This document shows, in pieces, positions 8,244 to 16,179 of a stretch of 62,046 bases of DNA. Below the pieces are notes generated by a model. It was not told where the DNA came from. It saw only the letters and a list, made by a program, of their open reading frames with translations, and searched no databases. The translations under genes were made by a program, and so were the position numbers. How positions within the stretch are numbered: the stretch's first letter is position 1; each line of letters starts with the position of its first letter. The DNA is from a virus. Where the stretch lies: positions 1 through 62,046 of IMG/VR virus record IMGVR_UViG_3300009181_000079. One strand, written 5' to 3'.

Positions 8244-8421
8244 CTACCGCTGCCCAGGGTGCAAGTCCATCCAGCAGAGAATTTCAAAAGCAAAGACCAT
8301 CCGCGGTTATTGCTCCATAGCACTGCGCAGTGTGGTGCTGAGGATAGTAGCGAAGAAGAAAACCAAACCGAAAGGAACCAAACCAAATGGCCAAACCAAA
8401 AACAGAAGAAGTCTCGCCTGA
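8224..8421 (+). CDS. Small CxxC protein, possible zinc-ribbon
   Basis: 65 residues. It begins after a good Shine-Dalgarno-like GAAGGAGAAAA and overlaps the SWIM gene by 20 bases. RCPGCKSIQQRISKAKTIRG gives one CxxC knuckle with a later CS as a possible partner. The C-terminal half is basic and low complexity (KKKTKPKGTKPNGQTKNRR) and overlaps the start of the next gene, so part of it may be shadow coding. Confidence 0.4.
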   Translation: MDSKLNNYRCPGCKSIQQRISKAKTIRGYCSIALRSVVLRIVAKKKTKPKGTKPNGQTKNRRSLA

Positions 8422-8695
8422 AGCGGAACACGCGACAGCGATCATCAACAAGACCACCGAAGAGCTCGCCCTGCTCCTCTCCCGTAACTGGGCAGACATC
8501 GGGGAGATGCTCAAGCAAGAGCAGGAGGTCTCCATCGCCACCAAGATCATCATCACAGATCGCAAGGCGGAAGCCGGAACCCAGAGCGACAAGGACTCGC
8601 GCATCAAAGTGGCCATCAGCTTCTCCAAGAAGTTCTCGGACTCTTGTGAGGCGGATCTACCAGACCCGAACCAACTCGAAATCCCGGGAGTATGA
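8387..8695 (+). CDS. Uncharacterised helical protein before the RecU-like nuclease
   Basis: 102 residues. Helix-rich acidic N-terminal half (IINKTTEELALLLSRNWADIGEMLKQ) followed by a basic stretch (KIIITDRKAEAG). The start is preceded by a tandem ACCAAACC leader, the same non-Shine-Dalgarno pattern as the gene at 2742. Its stop overlaps the next start as ATGA. Not recognised. Confidence 0.6.
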   Translation: MAKPKTEEVSPEAEHATAIINKTTEELALLLSRNWADIGEMLKQEQEVSIATKIIITDRKAEAGTQSDKDSRIKVAISFSKKFSDSCEADLPDPNQLEIPGV

Positions 8696-9243
8696 TCCCC
8701 GAAAAGTTATCAGGCAAGGACTTCGAGAATCTCATTCTCTTCAGGGCTCACAGGCTCGAAGAGCAGGGGATTCTGACGATGGGACGATACGGAACCCAGG
8801 TGGTTATGATGAATGACGACCACGGCATACCAAGATGGCAGCCCATCCCGTCCTTGCCTGACTTCGAGGGAATCGTGTCTGGAACCGGACAGCAGATCAT
8901 CATCGAAGCCAAGGTCTGCTCGCAGGCCAGCTACCCCATTCACCAGGCCGGCAAAGCGCACCCAAAGCAGTTTAGCCACATGCTCAAGCGCGCGGAGTTC
9001 GGAGCCCGGTGCTACCTCCTCCTGCACTTCAACGGCAGAGAGATGAAAACCAAGAGCGACCCATCCACCACATACGCCATCAAGGTCCACCCAGATCTTC
9101 CACTCTGGAGGGAGCACGCAGCCGCGGAGCGCCTCTCCATCGGACGCAGTGAGGCCGACCTTTTCGGAACCCCGCTGGAGTGGACCCTATACTCAGACAG
9201 AGCCAGTAAGTTCACCCCGAACATCGCATCACTTATCCAATGA
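8692..9243 (+). CDS. RecU-like PD-(D/E)xK nuclease, probable Holliday-junction resolvase
   Basis: 183 residues. The PD-(D/E)xK core is visible: PDFEG (D57) and IIEAK (E72, K74), with G-K-x-FE at the N-terminus (GKDFEN, 8-13) as in RecU. The helix after the core (QFSHMLKRAEFGARCYLLLHF) matches the RecU arrangement in which the helix packs on the beta-sheet. RecU enzymes resolve branched DNA made during recombination. With the RecT-like annealase upstream this completes a recombination set. ATGA overlap at both ends. Confidence 0.7.
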   Translation: MIPEKLSGKDFENLILFRAHRLEEQGILTMGRYGTQVVMMNDDHGIPRWQPIPSLPDFEGIVSGTGQQIIIEAKVCSQASYPIHQAGKAHPKQFSHMLKRAEFGARCYLLLHFNGREMKTKSDPSTTYAIKVHPDLPLWREHAAAERLSIGRSEADLFGTPLEWTLYSDRASKFTPNIASLIQ

Positions 9244-9593
9244 ACACACCACACCCATACAGACAAGCCGCAGGGCGCATAGGATGCGCTGACTGTGGAA
9301 AATCAAGAACCCACATGAGTCACCTCGGCCAAGGCGAGGACGAGCCAGAGCAGCCAGATGACGCGCAGCAGGACCCCATTGGCGATCTGCCGGTGAGTGT
9401 TCAGCCCGCCGCTCGTGAATACGCCCGCCAGCAGTCAGAGCAAGCAACCCGAGATGAATCCAGCTTCTCGATCACCAGCTCTGGCGGATACACCACCGTC
9501 CTCATCAAGGTTGCCGGCCCCGTCACGCCAGAACTGCTACATGCAGCCTCGGTCTTCATGCAGGAAGCTCAACCACAGGAGGGAGAAAAATGA
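9240..9593 (+). CDS. Uncharacterised protein with an N-terminal CxxC
   Basis: 117 residues. GCADCGKSRTHMSHLG at about 15-30 gives a single CxxC with two nearby His, a possible small zinc site. A long acidic linker (EDEPEQPDDAQQDP) precedes a compact beta-rich C-terminus (SSFSITSSGGYTTVLIKVAG). ATGA overlaps on both sides. Not recognised. Confidence 0.55.
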   Translation: MNTPHPYRQAAGRIGCADCGKSRTHMSHLGQGEDEPEQPDDAQQDPIGDLPVSVQPAAREYARQQSEQATRDESSFSITSSGGYTTVLIKVAGPVTPELLHAASVFMQEAQPQEGEK

Positions 9594-9772
9594 ACTGGCA
9601 ATACACGCACATCACGATCCGAGTGCCACTGGAGAGCGGCAGGCCGTTGAGCGAGGAGCTGAACAAGATCGGTGCGCTGGGATGGGAGATGGTATCCGTG
9701 ATTTCGCACAACGGAATGGATCGCACCTTTTACTTCAAGCGCCCAATGCAGCCCAAGGAGGAAGAGAAATGA
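9590..9772 (+). CDS. DUF4177-like small protein
   Basis: 60 residues. The pattern W-x-Y ... L-N-K-I-G-A-L-G-W-E-M-V-S-V followed by an aromatic strand (TFYFKRP) is the DUF4177 signature, a small alpha/beta fold of unknown function common in phages. ATGA overlaps bind it to the genes on both sides. Confidence 0.65.
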   Translation: MNWQYTHITIRVPLESGRPLSEELNKIGALGWEMVSVISHNGMDRTFYFKRPMQPKEEEK

Positions 9773-9945
9773 GAGTCATCGTATCCAGAAGAATCGACTG
9801 CAACGACAAGATGGAGGAGAAGACCGTAGAGGCGGAAGTCGAGGAGTCATTCTCAGAGGTCCGCAGCGAAGAGCAGCGCGCGTCCGAAATGGCCCGCGCC
9901 CTATTTGAGAGCATGGATGAAAAGAAAGAGGGGGCAGAATCATGA
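9769..9945 (+). CDS. Small acidic helical protein
   Basis: 58 residues starting at the ATGA overlap at 9769 and ending in an ATGA overlap with the next gene. The N-terminal strand (RVIVSRRIDC) is followed by a strongly acidic helix. No family recognised. It is kept because both overlaps match the operon pattern exactly. Confidence 0.5.
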   Translation: MRVIVSRRIDCNDKMEEKTVEAEVEESFSEVRSEEQRASEMARALFESMDEKKEGAES

Positions 9946-10289
9946 GCGCCCGAAAGAAGAAACCCAAGACCCTCTGTGAGGTATTCACTGAGGACGCAGA
10001 GACCCCGGGAACGAACGCATGGTTCGAGAACGTGAGAGAGACCTACGGGAATCTACTCAGGTGCGACGGCTACGATGACTGCATCATCGGACTCACCACC
10101 CAGTTCAACACCACGACCATCCTCTACGACCGGGATAAGGTCATCCACAAGCTCGCAGCCGACTTCAGGAAGGCTGACAAGAAGCTCTCAAAGTCGCAAG
10201 CCTACGACGACGCTCTCGACTACTTCAGCTTCAACATCGAGGGCGCCTGGATGGGCAAGGAAACACCGTCATTCTTCACAAAATCATGA
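9942..10289 (+). CDS. Uncharacterised protein
   Basis: 115 residues. Basic N-terminal tip (SARKKKPKTLC), then a mixed alpha/beta body with FNTTTILYDRDKVIHKLAADF and an aromatic tail (YDDALDYFSFNIEGAW). Four-base overlaps at both ends. Similar proteins are common in phage accessory operons, but I assign no function. Confidence 0.55.
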   Translation: MSARKKKPKTLCEVFTEDAETPGTNAWFENVRETYGNLLRCDGYDDCIIGLTTQFNTTTILYDRDKVIHKLAADFRKADKKLSKSQAYDDALDYFSFNIEGAWMGKETPSFFTKS

Positions 10290-11167
10290 ACACCAAAGAA
10301 CTACAACAACATCCCTACGGGGCGCTATTCCCACACATGCCAGAGGAGGACTTCAAGACCCTCTGTATGGACATCAAAACAACCGGCTTCTCGGAGCTAC
10401 ATCCAATCGTCCTGCACGAAGGGATGGTGTTGGACGGATGGCATCGAAATCTGGCCTGCATCGCCACCGGCATCACGCCCACCTACGTCGAGTTCCGTGC
10501 TCCCGATATGGCGAACACTCCGCTGGAGTTCGTCATTCAAGAGAACCTGCATCGCAGGCACTTGGATGTAGGCCAGCGGTGCATTGTCGGGGCTAAATAC
10601 CTTAAACTCACCCTGGAGCTTGAGGCCGGAACCGAGGGGGTCCGGAATTCCGGACCCTCGGAGAAGAAGCCATCCCAACAGAAGATCGACACGGCTGCCG
10701 AGGTCCTAAATGTGAGCCGCGACTCTGTGATTAAAGCCGCAGCGCTCATCAAGCAAGACCCGGAAGGTGCTCAGGAGGTCCTGGAGGGCAAGAAGTCACT
10801 CCACGCAGCCAAGACCGCAGCAGACGCTAAAAGCGAGGCACACGGGGCTGCTGTGCGCCGGATTGAGGCAGTCCTTGGAGACTCATGGACGAAGACCGTC
10901 AAGCTCAGCAGCCGCGAGCTGGTGAAGATGTCCGGACTCATCCCCGAAGAAATGGAGCGCGTGAAAGCCTTCATCGAATCTGGATGGAAGCTTGATTTAG
11001 CCCTTGGTCATACCAGCGTCTCGCTCACTCCGGCCCACTCATTCCGAGATGGATTTCACAAGTCGATGGAGATGGGAAACAAGGGCACATTCATCATGGA
11101 CGCCGAGAAGATCCGGTGGACAATCGTAATGACAGGGGAACCAATCACACCAAAAACAACAAAATAA
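10286..11167 (+). CDS. ParB-like (ParB/Srx-fold) DNA-associated protein
   Basis: 293 residues. The N-terminal half has the ParB box layout: SELHPIVLHEGMVLDGWHRNLA with DGWHR at 50-54, then ENLHRRHLDVGQRCIVG at 86-102, which is the second ParB signature. A helical segment (about 130-185) carries a possible helix-turn-helix (AAEVLNVSRDSVIKAAALIK). The C-terminus is charged. Such phage proteins can be transcription regulators, nucleases or partition-like factors. The sequence alone does not separate these. A second ParB-like domain appears at the N-terminus of the 1460-residue virion protein. Confidence 0.7.
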   Translation: MNTKELQQHPYGALFPHMPEEDFKTLCMDIKTTGFSELHPIVLHEGMVLDGWHRNLACIATGITPTYVEFRAPDMANTPLEFVIQENLHRRHLDVGQRCIVGAKYLKLTLELEAGTEGVRNSGPSEKKPSQQKIDTAAEVLNVSRDSVIKAAALIKQDPEGAQEVLEGKKSLHAAKTAADAKSEAHGAAVRRIEAVLGDSWTKTVKLSSRELVKMSGLIPEEMERVKAFIESGWKLDLALGHTSVSLTPAHSFRDGFHKSMEMGNKGTFIMDAEKIRWTIVMTGEPITPKTTK

Positions 11168-11304
11168 TGAAACTCATCTGCTCAACACTCACATCCATCG
11201 CATTCACCGCCGGAGGCACTCACCTCGGGATCAACAACCACTGGGCGCTCGCCACTCTCTGCCTCATCTGCGCAGTGGCCGTCTGGACCAACCAGAAGGG
11301 GTGA
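11167..11304 (+). CDS. Small membrane protein
   Basis: 45 residues, started at the ATG that shares one base with the preceding TAA (TAATG). One or two short hydrophobic segments (LICSTLTSIAFTAGG and ALATLCLICAVAVW) suggest a membrane peptide with a hairpin. Not recognised; possibly a superinfection-exclusion or holin-like peptide, by size only. Confidence 0.5.
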   Translation: MKLICSTLTSIAFTAGGTHLGINNHWALATLCLICAVAVWTNQKG

Positions 11305-11305
11305 T

Positions 11306-12466
11306 ATGCCGCAGTATCCAATAAAGACCGGAGGATTCGGAGAGCCAGTTATAGGTGAAATCATGCGCGGCACAAATGGTGAATCGCTCGGCGTCTATGC
11401 TGGCGGCGGAACCGTAATCCAAGACACGGGGAGCAAATCGAAACTCTTCGATCTTCCAATGGGAGTGAAGGCGAGTGAATCGCCCGCGCTGGAGCAGTGG
11501 AGGCGTGTTGATTTCGTGGCGGAGTTCAATCCGGAGGTGAGATCGGAGATGGACAGGAACGGCACCATCGTTGGGTTATCTTCGATAAAACCATACTTCT
11601 TCGAGATGCCCGACAAGATCGGAGGCGCACCGCCGCCGCCTCCTCATTGCGGCAAGTGCAATAGACCTGTCTCCAGGATCCGCGTGGTATGTGATTCATT
11701 GGGTGCCTCGATCGAAGCGAGCTGTCACGGCAGCAATGCCGGCAAATTCGTGTATGCCTCCACGTTGGTGGAGCGAGGGGCCTATGCGATCTACCTGGAG
11801 ATGCTGGAGGCATTCAGCAACAAAGGCGGATTCCAGAAGGCCGAGGACTACCGGGACTGGAAGACCAAGAAGTTCGATGACTGGAAGGCTATTGATGACC
11901 CCCGCGATAAATACAAGTTCGACCCAGAGAGGGGAAGAAAGGCATTCGAGGATGTTGCGAAGCGGGCGCAGGAGGAGATCATGAAGGATGATCGGTGGAA
12001 GATTAAGGACCCCAAGTGGAAGGAATTATCCTTCGACTCCGAGGACATCCCAGAGAAATACAACCCCGGCACAGGAATGAGGGTATTGCGGGACATTCAG
12101 GAGCAGGAGCTACTCAGGCAGTTGGGCGGACCGATATATTCCGACACCACCTCCATCTCAACCCGATACTCTCCAGACTGCTGCCTGTGCAAGAAGCCAG
12201 TGAGAGTGACTTCGCAGGAGGACTACTCCATGCGCAGGCACATCGTAAGATTCGAGTGCCACGGGCGACGGGAGGAGATCATAATAAGCGATCAGGAGCT
12301 TCTGTATAGCGGCAGATGTCTCGGTGAATTTATCGTCAAAGCCAGCCCGTTCTTGTCTGACTTCAAGAGGCTCAACATCCCGGAGGAGCCGCCGAAGCAA
12401 AAGCCAAAGACCAGAACAGGACTCGCCATCACCATCGGACAGGAAAGAATCATCAACCTCGAATGA
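11306..12466 (+). CDS. Large uncharacterised protein with two CxxC knuckles
   Basis: 386 residues. It contains CGKC (about 115-120) and CCLCKKP (about 293-299), plus other Cys that could complete one or two zinc knuckles. Between them lies a helical, charged middle rich in K, D and W. The C-terminus ends in IINLE. It starts one base after the small membrane gene and overlaps the HNH gene by ATGA. Not recognised. Its length and the two separated metal-like sites suggest a two-domain protein. Confidence 0.6.
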   Translation: MPQYPIKTGGFGEPVIGEIMRGTNGESLGVYAGGGTVIQDTGSKSKLFDLPMGVKASESPALEQWRRVDFVAEFNPEVRSEMDRNGTIVGLSSIKPYFFEMPDKIGGAPPPPPHCGKCNRPVSRIRVVCDSLGASIEASCHGSNAGKFVYASTLVERGAYAIYLEMLEAFSNKGGFQKAEDYRDWKTKKFDDWKAIDDPRDKYKFDPERGRKAFEDVAKRAQEEIMKDDRWKIKDPKWKELSFDSEDIPEKYNPGTGMRVLRDIQEQELLRQLGGPIYSDTTSISTRYSPDCCLCKKPVRVTSQEDYSMRRHIVRFECHGRREEIIISDQELLYSGRCLGEFIVKASPFLSDFKRLNIPEEPPKQKPKTRTGLAITIGQERIINLE

Positions 12467-12768
12467 AACGCTCACCACTGAAACGTCTAGGTAAGAAAGG
12501 TCTCGCATGGGAGAAATGCAGGCAGGAGCTCAAGGTCAAGTTCCAGCGTGCCGGCATCACCACTTGCGAGATCAAGGGTCACGGATGCTGGTATGACAAC
12601 GGATTGGGATTCGCCCACGCGAAAAAGCGCCGCAACCTCGGCCCCGGAGAGCTGTCAGTTGTGGCGCTTGCTTGCTGCGTCTGTCATGACCGAATTGAAA
12701 TCCTGCCCGAGCAGGAGATGGCGGAGATCGTCATGCGAATTATTGACTCACGGAAAGCTCCAGTGTAG
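12463..12768 (+). CDS. HNH-like small nuclease domain protein
   Basis: 101 residues. It opens with MKRSPLKR, as many NinG/HNH-like phage proteins do. Metal and active-site candidates are C35, C42, H52 in LGFAHAKKRR, and CxxCH at about 71-75 followed by DRIE. This matches the C-x-C/AH-x-KR/C-x-x-C-H-D pattern of small HNH endonucleases involved in recombination or packaging. It is the last gene of the rightward early block. Confidence 0.65.
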   Translation: MKRSPLKRLGKKGLAWEKCRQELKVKFQRAGITTCEIKGHGCWYDNGLGFAHAKKRRNLGPGELSVVALACCVCHDRIEILPEQEMAEIVMRIIDSRKAPV

Positions 12769-12769
12769 A

Positions 12770-12862
12770 TTCACATAGCCAGTTCACCGTGCTCGCCGAG
12801 GAGTATTGTTTCAGCTCATTTCTTGGGGCTCTTGCAGGCCCCGGCTAACGGGAAAGCAAACT
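12770..12862 (+). other. Intergenic region before the terminator
   Basis: About 90 bases with no gene. A short GC hairpin (GGGGC/GCCCC around 12826-12843) precedes the main terminator stem. I see nothing else supportable. Confidence 0.3.
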
Positions 12863-12900
12863 GCCGCGCAGGAGGAGTGAACCCCCTGCGCGGCTTTGTT
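12863..12900. terminator. Bidirectional transcription terminator between convergent operons
   Basis: A 10-bp perfect stem (GCCGCGCAGG 12863-12872 and CCTGCGCGGC 12885-12894) with a 12-base loop is followed by TTTGTTT on the top strand. On the bottom strand it is followed by AGTTTGCTTT. The flanking GCAAAC and GTTTGC extend the pairing. It lies exactly between the rightward gene ending at 12768 and the leftward gene ending at 12908, as expected for a shared terminator. Confidence 0.8.
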
Positions 12901-12907
12901 TGCCCTC

Positions 12908-13285
12908 CTAGTCTTGATCCGGGCTGAAGTCGAAGTCGCCAGCGCTTTCGCCGAGCATCTTCTTTACGAACTCCACCGACTCCGGCCTGCCGCAGATCTC
13001 ATACTCCTTCTGCATGTATTGCACGAAGGCCCATAGGGCTTCAGCGATGTTCTTATCCATCGCTTCGCCCGACCGGATAGCCCGGACGTGAGCCTCGTAG
13101 GCTGCGCGCTGCCAGAACGGCAATGGGCCGCCAGGCAGTGTCGCTATCTTTACCAGCGTCAGCCTGCCGAGCATGAAGTTACAAAAGGCATTGCTGCCAT
13201 CGTGCTTCTCGTCGATCGCCCGGGTGATGGCGACCTGCTCGGACTCCCACTCGTCCAGGTCCGTTGGATGTTCCATTATCTTCAT
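12908..13285 (-). CDS. Uncharacterised protein, last gene of the leftward block
   Basis: 125 residues, helical and acidic, with a conserved-looking middle (HDGSNAFCNFMLGRL and PFWQRAAYEAHVRAIRSGEAMDKNIAEALWAF). It starts four bases after the preceding small gene behind AGAAAGGAAA, an acceptable Shine-Dalgarno site. Not recognised. Confidence 0.6.
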   Translation of the reverse strand: MKIMEHPTDLDEWESEQVAITRAIDEKHDGSNAFCNFMLGRLTLVKIATLPGGPLPFWQRAAYEAHVRAIRSGEAMDKNIAEALWAFVQYMQKEYEICGRPESVEFVKKMLGESAGDFDFSPDQD

Positions 13286-13288
13286 CAG

Positions 13289-13432
13289 CTATTTCCTTTC
13301 TACGTTGTTCGGTCTCGGATACTTCACCGGCCCGTTGAATGCAACGAGCGACTCAAGCAGGTAGGGTATCCTCGCGTTCCTGCGCTTGTTCTGCTTTCTG
13401 AACCAGCGCCATGGTAGGAGTTTGTTCCTCAT
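13289..13432 (-). CDS. Very small basic protein
   Basis: 47 residues. Its ATG at 13432 overlaps the upstream stop as ATGA and its TAG ends three bases before the next start, so it fills the gap exactly. The product is highly basic (WRWFRKQNKRRNARIPYLLE), which suggests nucleic-acid or ribosome binding. Not recognised. Confidence 0.55.
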   Translation of the reverse strand: MRNKLLPWRWFRKQNKRRNARIPYLLESLVAFNGPVKYPRPNNVERK

Positions 13433-13683
13433 ATCAAGGAGCGCACCTCGTCAATGTCCACCACATCCCTGGACCCCAGGTATGCCGCGTCACTAAGGTA
13501 GGCCCGAGGAATTGCCTGAAACAGCGCATCATCGGGCTCCAGTCGCACGATTACCGCACCGTCAGTCCATACACCCTTCTTTTCCTCATATTCCTTCACG
13601 GCCCTGGCGGCCGAGAAGAACTCCCGAATCGTGAGGCAGGGTGCATCGGCTGGCGAAGGCGGATGTTGGATCGCTATCTTCAT
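13429..13683 (-). CDS. Small uncharacterised protein
   Basis: 84 residues. Compact alpha/beta pattern (KIAIQHPP ... GAVIVRLEPDDALFQAIPRAYLSDAAYLGSR). Coupled by overlap to both neighbours. Not recognised. Confidence 0.55.
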   Translation of the reverse strand: MKIAIQHPPSPADAPCLTIREFFSAARAVKEYEEKKGVWTDGAVIVRLEPDDALFQAIPRAYLSDAAYLGSRDVVDIDEVRSLI

Positions 13684-13916
13684 TACTTTTCTCCTCTCTC
13701 AATTTGCAGCACCACCGCCAGGTCATAGGCGGCGGAGTCTTCCAACACATCGGCCAGGCATGACTGGATAAGCCTGCGCGTATCCAGATGACTGAACGAA
13801 GTGGTGTCGTCCTGGGCCTCCAGGGCTCCCACTATCTCCTCCAGATACCGGCTCATCTTTTTAAGCGACAGTATCAGGGTCTTCTTCCTGAGCTTGGTCA
13901 TTTCGCGTGCGCTCAT
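13683..13916 (-). CDS. Small helical protein
   Basis: 77 residues from the start at 13916, chosen because it makes an ATGA overlap with the preceding gene; the ATG at 13928 is four codons upstream. All-helical and charged (MTKLRKKTLILSLKKMSRYLEEIVGALE), possibly a four-helix or coiled-coil peptide. Not recognised. Confidence 0.55.
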   Translation of the reverse strand: MSAREMTKLRKKTLILSLKKMSRYLEEIVGALEAQDDTTSFSHLDTRRLIQSCLADVLEDSAAYDLAVVLQIERGEK

Positions 13917-14083
13917 TTGGCGCTCCACGAGTCCAGCGCATTGCAGACGGCATCATTGATGTCGCCCTTCGCGCGCTCGATGTCTTCATCCCAATCTTCG
14001 GCCCCTCCGGTGCAGGCTTCGGCAGCCTTGTCCAGATACGGCCAGATCACTTCGATCAGTTGGTTCATCAGTTCTTCGTTCAT
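13913..14083 (-). CDS. Small NEEL...IWPYLD protein, paralogue 1
   Basis: 56 residues. It begins MNEELMNQLIEVIWPYLD and ends NALDSWSAK. The gene at 18557-18691 has the same beginning and ending, so the two are diverged duplicates about 4.5 kb apart on the same strand. Amphipathic helical peptide of unknown function. ATGA overlaps on both sides. Confidence 0.65.
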   Translation of the reverse strand: MNEELMNQLIEVIWPYLDKAAEACTGGAEDWDEDIERAKGDINDAVCNALDSWSAK

Positions 14084-14280
14084 CAGTTTGTTCCTTTCAG
14101 ACTCGATTTATACTCTTCGCCAAGAACCCAATGGAGTGCCTTCAGGTTCTCCTCTGTGGCGAGCTGCATCAGCGCCCTTGGGGCATTGCACTGGATGGTT
14201 GCCAGCGATCCCGTCAGGGTGTTCTTGCACACTCTCTTTATATCTACGATCTTCTTCCGGATTGCCCTTTCGGTTTTCAT
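14083..14280 (-). CDS. Small basic helical protein
   Basis: 65 residues. N-terminal basic helix (KTERAIRKKIVDIKRVCKNT) and a second helix (PRALMQLATEENLKALHWVLGEEY). ATGA overlap with the downstream paralogue gene. Not recognised. Confidence 0.5.
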   Translation of the reverse strand: MKTERAIRKKIVDIKRVCKNTLTGSLATIQCNAPRALMQLATEENLKALHWVLGEEYKSSLKGTN

Positions 14281-14786
14281 TGCTGTTCTCCTTCCTTCCC
14301 CATGTCGGAGGCTCCGAAGTCATGCCCGCACTCACCACGACAGATCAGGCGACCATTCTCAAGGCCGATGGTTCCGTTGTGGCAATTCGGGCACTCGCCC
14401 TCAGCTTCAGGTTTCTCCTTCCCCATGTCGGGGATGTTGGTGGCTGCGGCGAGGATGTAGGCCGCTTTTTCCGAGTCTCTCTCTAGCGCCATCTTGTCGA
14501 AGCCTACGGCCCTTGTGGCCGCCACCCTGGCTGCGTGCGCAAGGTTCTCCAGCGCCTCCACCACTGCGCCAAAGTGATTGACGCAGTGGGTGATTAACTT
14601 CCCGTCCGCAATGTCCGAATCCCCGGCCGTGGACCAGACTTCAGCGACAGTCTCGCAGTTATCTTCCTCCGGTCCGTCCTTTGACCACCGGACGATGCTC
14701 ACGCGATTTCCCTTATGGAAGCAGCATTGCTCTCCAATCTCGATGCTCCACGGCAGCGGCGTTGTCTTCAGTTCCTTCAGCTTCAT
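14277..14786 (-). CDS. Uncharacterised protein with C-terminal zinc ribbon
   Basis: 169 residues. A beta-rich N-terminal domain with LPWSIEIGEQCCFHKGNRVSI and a helical middle (VVEALENLAHAARVAATRAV) are typical of a widespread phage protein with unknown role. The end carries CPNCHNGTIG ... CRGECGHDF, a four-Cys zinc ribbon (about 135-162). The ribbon could bind nucleic acid. Confidence 0.6.
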   Translation of the reverse strand: MKLKELKTTPLPWSIEIGEQCCFHKGNRVSIVRWSKDGPEEDNCETVAEVWSTAGDSDIADGKLITHCVNHFGAVVEALENLAHAARVAATRAVGFDKMALERDSEKAAYILAAATNIPDMGKEKPEAEGECPNCHNGTIGLENGRLICRGECGHDFGASDMGKEGEQQ

Positions 14787-14995
14787 AGACGTTCCTCCAT
14801 GTATTCCTTCACGGACTTAATCAGGTCCGCATCTTCCGAGTCTTCGAGCAGATCCACTGGGAGTTCACCCAATGCCGGCTCTCCGACCGCAAGCTGGTCC
14901 TGGTCCACTACGACCGAACGGATGACCTTGCTCGCATCATACTTCTCGAATACGTTCATCACGCATCCGCCTTTGACCACTATCACGATGATCAT
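14783..14995 (-). CDS. Small protein with hydrophobic N-terminus
   Basis: 70 residues. Very hydrophobic first eight residues (MIIVIVVK), then an acidic body. A second Met at position 13 could be the true start, removing the hydrophobic tip. The upstream GGAGGGAAATAACC favours the first ATG. Not recognised. Confidence 0.5.
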   Translation of the reverse strand: MIIVIVVKGGCVMNVFEKYDASKVIRSVVVDQDQLAVGEPALGELPVDLLEDSEDADLIKSVKEYMEERL

Positions 14996-14997
14996 GG

Positions 14998-15198
14998 TTA
15001 TTTCCCTCCTTTGATTCTCTTCACATGCGGCTCAACGTGCGTCTGGTAAAAGTTACCAACCGCTTTCACTGCATCCGCTACTTTGTCCACTGTCTGTGTG
15101 AAGTCGCTTGCTGCGTGCTCCACTTTGCTGAGCTCGCGCTTTTTGCGCACGCGCTTCAGCTTCACTGGCACTATCTGGCTGTCTTTTGCTTTACTCAT
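14998..15198 (-). CDS. Small basic protein with amphipathic helix
   Basis: 66 residues from the ATG at 15198 behind GGAGGAGAAATAAC. Basic N-terminal half (LKRVRKKRELSKVEHAASDF) and a helix resembling apolipoprotein- or phasin-like repeats (VDKVADAVKAVGNFYQTHVEPHV). Not recognised. Confidence 0.5.
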   Translation of the reverse strand: MSKAKDSQIVPVKLKRVRKKRELSKVEHAASDFTQTVDKVADAVKAVGNFYQTHVEPHVKRIKGGK

Positions 15199-15199
15199 G

Positions 15200-15556
15200 T
15201 TATTTCTCCTCCACATCTACCATCACTGTATTCCCCTTTCGATCTGTGACCTCGAACACGGTAGCCACGCTCCCTGGGTCGCGCTGGATGCGCAAAGCCT
15301 CGCGCGCAGCGCCCTTCGGGCCTCTCTCGTCCAAGTCGATCTTCCATGTGACTAGATACCTGAACGGAGGCATTGCTTTTTGCGGCTCTACCTCGGTGTG
15401 CGTATACACCATATCCTGATCGCACTTCTCGCACACTGGAGTCCCGCACTCGGCGAGTCTCTTCGGGTGGATTCCCGCGTAGGTATCCACGTCTCCACAA
15501 CTGCATTTGAAGGCCAGGAGAACCCGGCGCTCCTCTACGATGTTTGGCTTGCTCAT
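15200..15556 (-). CDS. Small zinc-ribbon-like protein
   Basis: 118 residues. CSCGD ... CGTPVCEKCDQDM (about 18-48) provides four Cys in two CxC/CxxC knuckles, a probable zinc ribbon. The C-terminal half has an alpha/beta pattern ending in TDRKGNTVMVDVEEK. Overlaps the gene upstream by ATGA. Not recognised. Confidence 0.55.
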   Translation of the reverse strand: MSKPNIVEERRVLLAFKCSCGDVDTYAGIHPKRLAECGTPVCEKCDQDMVYTHTEVEPQKAMPPFRYLVTWKIDLDERGPKGAAREALRIQRDPGSVATVFEVTDRKGNTVMVDVEEK

Positions 15557-15780
15557 TTCGATCCTTTCTTCTTCTCTTTCTCAATGGCCACAGAGAGCTT
15601 GATCAGCTCGCTGGCCAAGGCTCTCATCTCCTTGGGCGTGAGGTAGGCGCAGGCCCAATGCCCCGGGCCGTGCTTCTCCGGGGTTTTCAATACCCCGTGA
15701 AGCGAGCCCATCCCATCACTCGCAGTGAGGCCGACTTTATCGACCCCGAACTCTTTATAGTAGTCCATTGGGTCGCTCAT
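15553..15780 (-). CDS. Small uncharacterised protein
   Basis: 75 residues. The segment GPGHWACAYLTPKEMRALASELIKL followed by a lysine-rich tail suggests an alpha/beta peptide ending in a charged helix. ATGA overlaps on both sides. Not recognised. Confidence 0.5.
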   Translation of the reverse strand: MSDPMDYYKEFGVDKVGLTASDGMGSLHGVLKTPEKHGPGHWACAYLTPKEMRALASELIKLSVAIEKEKKKGSK

Positions 15781-15956
15781 TGCTGCTCCTTCGATTCATC
15801 CAATACCCCACCAACCCTGTGCATGGTCAGCGCAAACTGCTGCGCCTCTTCTTCCGTATCGAACTCAGCCGTGCTTGCGAACGGGGAATCCAGCTCCATG
15901 TATTCATCCTTCTCTTCATCCACCATCTCTACCGTTACCCAGACTTTATAGGTCAT
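15777..15956 (-). CDS. Small acidic protein
   Basis: 59 residues, start at 15956 (TAATG overlap with the upstream stop, behind GGAGGTAAAA), stop overlapping the next start as ATGA. Beta-alpha pattern: YKVWVTVEMVDEEKDEY then AEFDTEEEAQQFALTMHRV. This layout resembles small DUF-type modulators but I do not recognise it. Confidence 0.5.
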   Translation of the reverse strand: MTYKVWVTVEMVDEEKDEYMELDSPFASTAEFDTEEEAQQFALTMHRVGGVLDESKEQQ

Positions 15957-16177
15957 TATTTTACCTCCGTGACCCGGTAATCCTCCGGGTCGTATTTGCC
16001 CACCATGTCGCCAGCATCCACTGCTTCGTGCTGGTCCTTGATGAACTCATCTATGGCCGCCTGCGCGGCTTCCCTTGTGGGAAACCGGCAGGGGCGCTCC
16101 TTGTCCGAGTCTGGATCGGTCTCTGTCCAGCCGGCATCATCCCACCCGTAGGTGAAGTTCATTTCGATTTTGAACAT
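15956..16177 (-). CDS. Small protein, possible SPOR-like or double-wing fold
   Basis: 73 residues. Strand-helix-strand with FKIEMNFTYGWDDAGWTE ... FPTREAAQAAIDEFIKDQHEA ... EDYRVTEVK, a layout common to small phage peptides that take a ferredoxin-like fold. One-base overlap (TAATG) with the following gene. Not recognised. Confidence 0.5.
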   Translation of the reverse strand: MFKIEMNFTYGWDDAGWTETDPDSDKERPCRFPTREAAQAAIDEFIKDQHEAVDAGDMVGKYDPEDYRVTEVK

Positions 16178-16179
16178 GG